From the NCBI RefSeq assembly GCF_002234675.1, contig NC_019879.2, positions 26,782,773 to 26,846,772 on the forward strand: a stretch of 64,000 nucleotides of DNA, given 5' to 3'. Of the stretch, positions 41,437 to 53,400 are shown one piece after another (the stretch's first letter is position 1; each line of letters opens with the position of its first letter). The translations under genes and the position numbers were made by a program. The notes beneath the pieces are model-generated. The model ran no database searches, was not told the DNA's origin, and was given only the letters and a program-made list of their open reading frames with translations. This DNA comes from Oryzias latipes. Lineage: Eukaryota > Chordata > Actinopteri > Beloniformes > Adrianichthyidae.

Positions 41437-44400
41437 ATGATCGCCGTTTTCCTGGTCTGCCTTCTGTCGTGGTGCCGCAGCAGCGCTGGTCAGTAGTACT
41501 AGTCCTGTCATACTTTCACTTTCTTCTGCTCTTCTTATATAACTTTAAACTTTACATTTTTATTCCAATCGTGATGAATCATAATCTGGTGTTTTGTTGA
41601 TTTCGAGCTCGCTCCTTTTTAATTACACATTTTAATGACATTCTAACTACTAACTAGTCCGAGCGGCGCCACATTGCATTTACAACAACAAACTTTTTCA
41701 ATCTCGAGTCCTAAGGATCGTGTTTGTTTTTAAAACGATTCTAAACCCATTTAAACTTTAATTTAAGGAGTAATTTGATTAAAAAAGAAATGGAGAGATG
41801 GGATCGGTAAGGAGCCGAAAGAGCGAAACAGAAACAAAGAATTTGTTCGACGATCATGACGCTTCGTTTTCCCTTCAGGACAAAAACATTAAAGATCGGT
41901 GTCAAGGTTTATCTATTCTCTTTATTACTAATAATCTTTACTACTAGTAATCTTTATTACAACCATATTACCACATTTATATACTCTTTGAGATTCAGAA
42001 AATGCAGAAACTACTTTTAGTTTAAATCGAGAAGTCCCGCGCAGGAAAGGTTCAACATTGTTATTATTGTTGTTTTTCTGGAAAACCTCGACTTGGGTTT
42101 AAAAACGAACCGTTTGTTTAAAATATATATTTATTTCCTTTAACACTGGATTTATTAATAATTAAATAAATATACATATGTATTTCCTTTAACACTGGAT
42201 TTATTAATAATTAAATAAATATACATATTTATTTCCTTTAACACTGGATTTGTTAATAAGTGAAATAAATATATATATTTATTTCACTTATTAACAAATC
42301 CAGTGTTAACTGGAGTTTAGTAACAGGATAGGTGGTATTTAGGTAGTTTTAGTATAAATAAAAATGTGGACTCGGATGTTTTTTCAGAAGTCAGTCCCAT
42401 CAAGATTGAAGAGGTTAAAGGAAACCTTTTTCACAAATTTAAAATATCGTGGAAACATGTTTTCATTTCACTCACTCTAAAAAAATCTCTTTTGTAGACT
42501 GTAGATTCAGGCCCCACTGTTTCATTCATATCCAGTTTGTTTGATTTTACCTCATAAAACCAGAACATGTAAATACTGTGGTGAAAACATTGTTTACTTC
42601 TCAGTTTAAAAAAAAAAATGGGGACAGATTATGATCCCCTCAAATCATTCCAAATAAAGTATACATATCAAAGTGATTAGTCCATCTTCAATACTTCAGT
42701 GGTCTGGGCCGGGGGCCCGGTCCAGCTGGAAGATGACATCTGCATCTTCATCCAGCAGAGAATCAGAATCCTCTAGAACATTCTCCTAGACTGTTGCAGT
42801 CATCTTGGATAGAAGAAAGCAGAGTTTACCAACACCAGCTCTAGACACTGGACACCAAATTATGACAGACTGTGCAGATTTCAGTCCGGACCTCCAGCAG
42901 CTTGGGTTCTGCTCCTCCCACACATTTTCGCCAAACCATTGGACCTTGATTCCCAAATGAAAGACTTTGATCAGAAAACAGGACCTTGGACCACTGGCCA
43001 ACAGTCCAGCCCTTCTTCTCCTTGGCCCAGTTGAGAGGTTTCCTCCGTTTGGACCAGGCTCAGAAGTGGTTTGACCCAAGGAGCCGATAGTTTTAGTCCA
43101 TCTGGGTTTTGAAGTGGTTCCTCCTCCTCATTCCACTCTTTCTGGATGTTGATGGTCCACTGAAGCCCGCAGTCGTCTTTATTCTCCTGCCACGTGGTTC
43201 TCCTGCATTAGACTTTCTATTGATCTACTTGGACGCATCCCTCCATGAACAGCCAGCCTCTTCAGTTCTGAACATTTGTAGCTTAACCAGACTATGGAGG
43301 GGATCAATAGCTGTGGTCACAGATTCCAAATGTCTTTGATCAGATCAAGGATCAGATTCCATGGGCCATGAAAAACTTGATCCAGTTATATCAAACGTTT
43401 ACATAATACGCCGCGCTTGCCATCAGAATAAATCTTTTCGACATGCGCAGAGCTATCTAAAATACCGAAACAGGCAACAGAAGAAGAAATGGCGAGTTCT
43501 GTTCTACACAAAGAGCCAGATGATCTTCTAAACATGCTTTTATTATTATTATTATTATTACTTTTAAGTGACTGTTCGCTCATAAGTTTCTAAATCCATG
43601 CGGCCATAAGTAAAGCTTTATTCTTGATCAGCTAAAGTTGTGGCTAAAATGTGGAACGGTCATTCTGAGTCTTGAATGCAATAAACTCAATGAAAAAAGC
43701 CTTTTATGATCTTTCATATCCCTAACTACTCAGTGTCATTCCTGGTCCTGTTGGGCTGAACACATGTGAAATGATAGACACCAGGTTACACTTATTGTGT
43801 TTGTGTTTTTTTTTTCCAGATTTCACTTATTGGTTGGCAGACATTGAGAAAACTAGAAGCTGATCTTTTTTTTTTTTTTCCACCTTCCACCTTTTTTTCC
43901 TCTCAGCAGTCCTGCAGGAGCACAAACTGAGTCATCCATTCACAGTTTCAGGGCTGGAGCTAATTTTCCACCTCAGAGTTACACTGAAACTCCACATTAC
44001 AAGTTTGTACAGTTTCTGACTTTGAAGCAGTAAAATCCTGTTAACAGCTGCTGTCTAAAGATAAACCTGACAGGATGGCATCGGGTGTGTCGCCTATAAA
44101 TATCTCAGACTTTGATAAAAGTCAAAAGCTTTCCTCACAAGAGTTACAACATCTGACTGGCTTTGGTCAGTCGGTGGAGGCATCATGATACGGGCCAGTG
44201 TATCTTCTTGTCATCGCACTCATGACAGCCTAGCGGACTTTGTTGTCCCTTGGTTCTCTAGAAACTTCAACAAAGCAGAAACTGGCTTGTTAAAGCCGTC
44301 AGGCTGCTGGTGGTCGGGGCGATGAAGACCAGGAAGCTGGTTGTCGGTTGAAGGTGCAGAACATTTGCTTCAGGTGTTACAAACAAGAACCCCTGCTGGT

Positions 44401-47400
44401 TAAATCATGTGCGTTGGTCCTAAGTTTTCAGGACAACTTTATCTCTTCAGAGGAGCATTCAAAAATCATTATAAAGGTTATAACTTTGGAAGTTCAGGAC
44501 CGCATTCCTCAGAAACTGAGTCACAGAGAAACATGTTTCATAACCTCCTGAGCAGGACTCTTACCGTACACACCTGCAGGCATTCGGGACAAACGCACCT
44601 TGAGTTCTTACTTCCTCTTTTCTTAAAATAACCTTTTTTTTCCTTCACATGTCTTTACTCTGCAAACCCGCAAGGTTTTTCTTTTTGTCTTAAGTATTTT
44701 TGTGTTGAACAGCCGGTTTGCTTCTCAAAAGAGGAACTGATCAACGTTCACAATTAGACACAATGACTACAAGTTTCTGCTTTCTATTTTATTTTCATGT
44801 AAATTTAGTTTTATTACCAAACTTGATGAGCACAGATGTACGGTGGAGGAAATAAGACTTTGATTCCTTGCTGCACAGTCAGTCATCTGAATTGAACAAT
44901 GAGAGATTTAAAAAAAAAACAACTCTAGAAATTGACTCCAAAGAATTGATATACATTAATCTGCATTTTATTGATGGAAATTTGTATTTGAAGCCTCTTG
45001 CCAGAAAGACTCGGTACTCTGTGGAAAACCCTTATAAGCAGCACAGAGATTCTTCTATAGTTGTTGAGCAGGTTTTTGCACATCAGGAGGAATTTTGCTT
45101 CCTCTTCTTTACAAACGACTTCTTAAAAAAAAGGAGGGGGGGAGAAGTAAGGAGGTGGGATAATATTGTATGTGAACGAGCGATGGTGCAATCCAGGACC
45201 TGTCTGTGCCAAAAGCGTCTCTGTAGCCCGAACGATGAACTCCGGACTGCTTCCTTATTATCTGCCCAGGGACTTTACATCCGCCATTGTGGTCACCGTT
45301 TACATTCCCCCATCAGCTGATGCAGACGCAGCTGCTGACATCATCAGCAACACTATCTCCCTGCTGGAGAATCGACAACCAAATGAATATAGAGTAATCA
45401 CTTCAACCATGTTGACTTGGATGGGACTCTTTCTGAATGGACACAGTATGTGGACTGTCCCACCTGTGAAAACAAAACCCTAGATCTGCTGTATGCTAAT
45501 CCTGGCCGGCATCAGTTCACCATTTGACAGCACATGGCTCCGCCTTTCCTCCCATCCACTGACTGCAGTAGTAGACCCCCCCCCCCCCCCCTAGCATAAT
45601 GTTTCCAACTCTTTGCTTGACAGTGGGGATAGGTCATTGTGTTATACCCCTTTGAATGTCTAGGGGCCCAGAGGAGCATAAAATAAAATAAATGTTTTTG
45701 CTCTCACTTCAACAGAAACCAACAAGATTGTCACCATGAAAAATAACAAATTTATTAACAAATTGATAATTAACAATCCATAAAAACTTAAAAGGTGAAG
45801 CAAAAAGGCTTTCAGGGTGAACCAAGGCCAAAATAACAAACAAATCCACACATAACTCAAATCTGAAATCTTACCTGTGAATGAAAGAAAATGGAAAATA
45901 ATGACAAAACACTAACCTGTCTAGACTAACATTAACAGGAGGAAAGCATCTGTATAAGAAAATGACAGTTCACCACTACAGCTTCACTTAAACACAACCA
46001 CACTAAACAAAAGACTACACAAAGTGGGCCTGGACACAAAACATCACAAACTATAAAACAAGTGGAGAAGAGCGTAAGTAAGTGGTAAATGGCATATAAA
46101 TGGCAAATGGACAAAGTGCTTTACAGTCACAGACCCATTCACCCACACATTCACACACTGATGGCGTCTCTGCTGCCAAACACAGGCGCCCGCCTACCAC
46201 CAGAGGCAAGGTGGGGTTCCGTGCCTTGCCCAAGGACACTTTGACTCATGGGCGTGCAAGGCGGAAGTCGAACTTGCAAACTTACGATCATGGGTCGACC
46301 GCCCTACCGCTGCACCACGGCCGCCCCCAAAGCTCCCTTCTCACAGGCCGGAGGTCCACACAGTTCTTTTAAAGGCTGCCTCCATCGGCATGGGTCCAAT
46401 GGGAGCCAGAGCCTTCCAGCACCACACCTGGAATCAATCAGACAGACAGACAAAGATCCACAAAAAGACAGAGGTCCCATTTTGATGGAAATGCAAAATA
46501 AAAGATATGGCTACAGCCTTAACACATTGGCAGCTTTTCTCTTCCTCCAAACACGGCAGGTTGAAGCCATAGAGCTCCACTTTGGTCTCATCTGACCACA
46601 GTACCTCCTTCCTAATTACCCAAATCATGAAGGTGTTCATCGACAAACATCAGGTGGGCCTACACATGTGTCTTCTTAAGGGTTACGGTAAAAACACTAC
46701 GGTTTTCAAGGTGACTGCTTCAGCTCCTGCGTTTTAGGCCAATGACTCACTGTTCTCATGATCATGGAAACCCCACCAGGTGAGATCTGGTTTGGAGCCC
46801 CATATCTATAGGTGGATTTATAATCATGTTGCACCAACAGTTGTCATGGTAACCCTCAGCTTCTTGCTGATGGTTTTGTAGTCTATTCCGGTCTTGTGCA
46901 GGTTTACAAGCTTCTCCCTTAAATCCACTGAAAGCTCTTTAGTCTTTCCCATGATGGAGAGTTTGGAGTCTGACTGATGGACAGATTCTGTGGACAGGTG
47001 TCTCTTCTACAGGTGATTAGTTAAAGCAGCTGTCTTCAGTTCAATTTAATGGTTAAGGCCTGTTCACACCGGGACGAATTTCGCCAGCGATTTTCGCCGA
47101 CGTTTAACGCCTCGTGACTAAACAAAGGGCACCAATGAGAGTGTGCACACCGACGCGAAAAAACGCCACGCGTTAAAGCGTCAAAAAAAAAAAAAAGCCT
47201 CGGGTTCGTTTTTTTTTTCGACGCGTCGCGTCGAAATCTACTCGACCAATGAGAATGGCGCTTTTGCTCACGTGTCTGGAGCTTCTGAAGTTACAGTAAA
47301 ACACAACTTGGGGGCGCTCAAACACAAAACTGCCTTGCTGAGCACACATACCAGCGAAGAAAATAGACGCCAAGTAGCGTCTACACAGCCGCGAAGCAAT

Positions 47401-50400
47401 AATGACGGACATTCTAAAATATCCCCGAACCAAGCACCAGTTGGAGCTACTGGTGCTTGAAATATTCATGTTTTCTTTGTTTGATTCTGACAAGCATGTA
47501 AATACTTGCTCTCTTCTTCTGAGTGAAAAGCGACTTTAAGAAGCGTAAAGTTGCGCAGCGCCACCTTGTGTACAGGAGTATTTCTGTTTTACATTAAGCG
47601 CCATCTAATGTCAGGGAATGAAATTGCATGTTCACTCCACTCATCGTCAGCGAAAATCGCCTGGGTGTGAACACAAAAAACGTGGCGAAAAACGCTGGCG
47701 AATAACGCCTGGCGAATATTCGTCCCGGTGTGTACGGGCCTTAATGGTTACTAGGGGTTCAAATACCTATTTTCCCTCAATGAAATGCAAATAACATTTA
47801 TAGAACTTCTTTCAAGTGGATTTCTTGATCTCCTGTCTTTAACGGTTCAAATGAACCGATCATTAAGGTGACAAACTGTCAGTGTATTTGTAGAATACAT
47901 TTTTCTCACCTATAACACAGAACTGTTTCATGACAAACACTTATTACTTTCTTTACTTTTTGGGGGGTGTATTTGAACTCGACATAGTATTTTTTTCAAG
48001 TTGGGATGTCATGTAAACAAACTAAACTCTTACTTTGTCTTTTCTTCTTCACTTCACACAAACCTGCTTTTCTGTATTTTTCCCATGGATTTTCTTGGTT
48101 TGAAGTTTCGCTTTCTTCATTTCATTTTTATGTTGTTTTCCTCTTTTGTAGTTGAATTTGCCTCATGTTTCTCATTTATTTTCTTTCCCAGTCTTCCTGT
48201 TAATTGTAGCAGTTTGAATAGTTGGATGGCCTCCCACTGTTTCACCTTTGTTGCTGTTCTTCCTGTCAAAAGGCGGCAGATGCTTTTCACCGTATTCTTT
48301 CATTTTGTTTCCCTCGTCTTCCTCACAAAGAAACGTGTCTTTGAGTCCCAGGGTTGATGTTCTTTTGTGTGTTTGTTTGTTTTCCTGCAGTGGCGACAGC
48401 GCTGCCCCCCCCACAAGACCTGACTATGGTGGCCATCAACACTAATTACACTTTAAGGTGGAACTACAAGCAGAGCGCTGCCTTGCCCAACCAGGTCACC
48501 TTCACCACAGAGTTTATCTCGTAAGTGACACATGTGCACAGACACACCAGAAACCACGCGGTAACATCCTTCATCTTTTGACATTTGGGATTTCAGATCA
48601 TAAATGAGGGTTGTTTCTTTTGACTCAGAGGTTCCTCGACTGTTGTAGATTTTACTTGTAGATTTATTGCATTTCAGTGTATTTATAATCTTTTGCCATT
48701 TAATTTTTGTGTTTGTTCTCAAAGCTTTTGCATTTCTGCAAAGCTCTTTGAATTAGCTGTGAGCACATAAGATGCTCTGCAAATAAATTGGCCTCATTCT
48801 TTTGTATTTTCAGACGGATCCCTCATGGCCGTTGTAGAGGGCACTGTTGTTTCTGTGGATTTTGTTGTTCCACTATGTTTCTATGTTGCAACTATAGACT
48901 GTATATAAGAACTGGAGCGAGTGAGTGTGATGTCACCCGTTGAAAATGTCTTACAACAAAATTAAGTCAAACATAAATAAAAGCACAACTTTACTTTTAC
49001 TCTTCTTGGCAGCCATTCGTCTGTCTACATGTGTCTGCAGCCTAATCCAAAATGCATTGACCTTTACACCAAGTTTCCATTAGTATGAAAATCCCATAGA
49101 CTTAATTTGTGTTTCTCTGGTTTCCCCCACAGGAAGTACATGCTGACAATCAAAAAGAAGCCCCCGGTTTGGAAACCGGCATGTAAAGAGTCACCGGAGC
49201 ACTCCTGTGAACTCACAAGCTTCGACTTGTATTATTTCAGCATTTACAAACTCCGGGTGCGAGCCAGTGTCAACGGCAATCACTCTGCTTGGGCATTTAA
49301 GGAGTTCTGTCCTGATAAAGACAGTAAGAGTTGTTTAATTGCAGCATACATGAAGCCTTCAGAGCGCCACAAACCACTGAAACAGGAGACAAAGCTTTTG
49401 AGAAATGAGACGATGCAGAAATTGTTTCAACTTCAGAAGCAAACAATACTGGTTAAGTGTTACTTCAACACTTTACCAGTATTGTGTGCTTCTGAAGGTG
49501 AAGCAATGTCCCGTATTTCCACTCTAGAAGAGCGTTCAGCGAAAAAGGTTGATTTCCAATGGTCCGTCTGTTGGGTTTCAGTGACACGGAGAAGTAGAAC
49601 GCTTTATTTAAACAATCGGCAGCCCGTGTCCACCCACAAAGGCAGTTGTGACCAAGGCCTTAACTGATTGCATGGGAAAAGTGGTTGAGAAGTTTACTGC
49701 AAACAATGATAATTGTTGTATATGTATTCAGTACAATATATAATGTAAGCGTATTGCACGACTGTCCAACAAAGTGTAAGACCCAAGTATAAAAACATTA
49801 CCGGTAGGTATAAAAAGAAAAAAAAGTAACTAAGTATATAACTAAGAAATGTCATAAATATAGGACAATATAAACTGCTATACAGCATATACAGCAACAA
49901 GGTCACAAAGCATATGAGAGTGTATAAAGTAACAATACTGTGCAGAGATGGTGTAGAGTACTGCAGTTTCCTGTTTAGAATCAGCTGAGGTAGAACAGTA
50001 TGCTGTGTGGCGGGTGAGTCCAGAAAGAACAGGTAGTATGTGTTCTGGTTGAAGGCCAGAATGGCCTGCGGGAAAGAACTCCTCATCCTATTTGAAACGT
50101 TTCCCTGCGCTCAACAGAGAGAAGAGTCTAGAGCCTCTTCAGTAAAGACTAAACTGAAGGAGCTCAGTATAGACCATATTGAAGTAAAGACTATACTGAG
50201 CTACTTCACTGTAGTCTTTACTTTGGTGCAGCGTCAATGCTGTAAGTTAAGGGTGTCAAACTCCAGGCCATGCAGGGCCAGTATCCTACATGTTTTCCAA
50301 TCAACCTGCCATGAAAGCTCCTTATTATCTAAAAACACATGATCCAGGTAATCGGCATTAGATAAGGCAGAGTTTCTGTAAAAAAACAACCACAGGAGGC

Positions 50401-53400
50401 TGTCCCTCGATGCTTGGAGTTTGACACCTCATGCTGTAGACGATCTCCAGGTCAGGGAGCTCGATGCTCTCAATGGGGCAGGTGTGGAATGTCTTTAGAA
50501 CCTTTGAGGGCAATTTAAAGTCCTTTCAGGCATCGGAAAGGAGAAACTGAGGACATTTAACCAACCTTTTTTATCCAAAATGACTAGCTGATCCTATTTA
50601 CGATCAGGAGATATGTGGGGTCAGCTGTCTTCCCCAAGAACAAAAAGACTATCGCCTGGAATCTGGACGCTGTAACAGCTGAGCTACGTAAAACAGAAAG
50701 CTCTGAAAAAAACAGATGAACAAGTTTAGAAAAGTTAATTCATTTGATGACTTTAATATTTCCTTGCCCGTTGCCCGCCCAGAAGTCTTATCTTGTATTT
50801 GTCTCTCCAGCTGGAATTGGCCCTCCCTCCTCCGTGAAACTGACCCTTGCTGGATATAGCCTGGAGGTTTCCATTGTTGACCCCTTGACCAGCACCAACA
50901 GCTCCATGAAAGATTATATGGCGGACTTGTCCTACAACATTTGTTACTGGGAACGGCATGAAGATGAGGAGGTTTGGAACACATGTTGACATAAATGCAC
51001 AAAAAGATGGGTTTTTTTTTTAGATCTTTGTGCAGAAACTCTGCAGGTTGCTGTTTTCATTCTACTTCCTCTTTTTTACCGACAGCTGCATGAACCTTCA
51101 CTTGCATGTTTGTTGGTTTGAACTCGTGCAGCAAAGAGTCGCGTGTTTCCTGTCTGTGCCACAGATTGTTGTGCTTTTGTGCTGGCAATTGTGAGTCACC
51201 TGTGGTTAGAAGAAGCAAGCAGGAAGTCTGTGTGTGTGGTTCACGTGAAGATTTTTACTAAAACTAACTTAAAAAATGTCCCTCAGGCTTTGATCATGGA
51301 AACCATCTCCACCAACTCAAATGTGGTGGCTTTATCTGGCCTGAAGCCTCTGACCTGGTACTGTGTCAGGGTCCAGTCATACACCAAATACTACAACCGT
51401 TCCAGCAGCTTCACCTCGCCGCTCTGCATGAAGAATGACGGTGAGACCTTCATCCAACTCCTCCTCTGTTTTAATTCACTGAAAGCTTCCTGAAACCCGT
51501 CTTTCCATCGCAGAAAAGCTCGCTGTCAGAAATGCCCAAAATTTGCACAAAATATGAACATTTTGGAAAGATTATACTCAAAGCAGATGCCTTGTTGCAT
51601 TAGGTTGATCATTCTGTGATGAAAAAGTCCCTTTTTACATCCAATCTTAAAGATCATTTTTGATTTTTGCTACTTTTCATTATGATTATTGAAAAGAAAA
51701 ATATAACAATGTAATTCAATCTTTCCACTGTTTGTGCTTGGATCAGCTGAGTGACAGCAGCCTTGCTCCTCCGCACGCCCTCGTCCAGTCACAACTTTGT
51801 TCTTCAGCGAAGAACTTATAGCTACTTCAGGACAATGGTGGTTAAAATGCCCCTTGAAATTGGAAACACGGGTCACTTAAAATCCACTCCAAACATCTAT
51901 TGTCAAAACATTTCCAGTGGTCTTTTTTTATTATGTTTATGCTGTTTTTAGCCAAAATCTAAAACCTGTCATTTTCTAGGACATAGTTTCTGCAGAGCAG
52001 CAGGAGTTCATTAGGAGATCCATTTGATCTGAAGAACTCAGTCTTGCGTTATAAGGTTTACTCCAGGTCTGAGTTTGTGGCAAAAAACTTGAAGAAAGAA
52101 AAATAAATTAAACGATCTAGTTTAAGAATGAGTGAAAAGGGGAAACTGTTTTATGTGATTTTTCTCGTGTTTTTTTTTTATTAAAAATGGACAGAATATG
52201 GAAATTTCTCTTTATTTTTTTAGTGAAAATCACAAATAAAATGTCCTGTTGCAAAGTGAACTGTTTTGCTTTATTGGGTGATGAAGATCATGTCGTGCTG
52301 AATCTCATCAAAGATGAAGAGAATTGAACATGTAGTAATGTAAAGCAACGTTCAGAGCGTTCTACAGCGTGCTGAACGCAGGTTATTGTTGTTTACACTA
52401 AAGATTTTATTTTACTACTATATACTAGCGCATGTGAGCCACCTACAGTTAGAAGAGGTTGAAATTAATGACCGTGTTTGTGTGGTTGTGTGTGTGTCAG
52501 GACATGCTCCTTGCTGGCAGATCTTGCTAATCTTCATGGCTTTCCTGGTCATCGTCGTCCCTCTCGTGGTGCTTTTGGCCGTCGGCTCCTTCAGATGCAG
52601 CCGATTTTGGAAGTCGGTGTTTCACCCGGAGTTGCCCTCCTTCCTCATAGAGGTACTCCCGCCCCCACCAGCTCCTCCTGTTTTCAGGAGGATGTGATTT
52701 ATCCGAAAAACAAAGAAAACAAAGTTCTGCTTTTTTTCTTCTTCCTCAGTCTCGCCGCGACTCGACCGGAGGGAGAAGTCCCCAGCTCATCACCATGAGT
52801 ATTGAGTCGGAACGGCTGTGTGACAACATGACAGTCTGCCCGAAGTCCTCAGTGCTGGAAACGCTCAGTCTGCTTAAGGAGTCAGCAGCGCCCCCTTTAG
52901 GCCTGAACCCAGATAGCAGGTCACTTAAAGTATTACATATTTGTTTTTAAAAAAAAGAAGAAAAGTGTTGTCTTTTAGCTTAGCCTCAGTTCAATTACAT
53001 GATCACAAAGATCTGAAAGACTGAGATTTATCTCCTCAGTCTTCATTACATTCATTTAAAACATTCATTCATATTTATTAAAAGTGTTCTGAAAGCTATC
53101 TGCAGATAGAAGTGTCCTACACACTTACCTGTAGTCATCTAATCTTATATTTAGATATATTTTTTTATTAATTTTTTTTAATTTACTAATTATATAAATA
53201 CTGCAATCTTACATCCATCAGTTCAGAAGATTTAAACCAACAACTACAGCCTAGTGTGTGTACACCAATGTGAAACATGTAATTGGAAGCAGGCCTGTTG
53301 AGGAGAAACATGCAAACTTCACATAGAAAGGCCCCAGCCAGGATTCAAACCAGGTTCTTCTTGCTGTAGGGTGAGAGAGCTAACCACTACCCCACCGTGT

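Noticed and set aside
46260-46325. Possible functional tRNA gene (A and B boxes at tRNA spacing)
   Set aside because: Stems are imperfect and it continues into a known SINE body, so it is a SINE head.
47173-47493. Minus-strand frame inside the 684-bp MITE as a transposase
   Set aside because: Short, basic and low-complexity at its end, with no DDE or helix-turn-helix signature that I can see.
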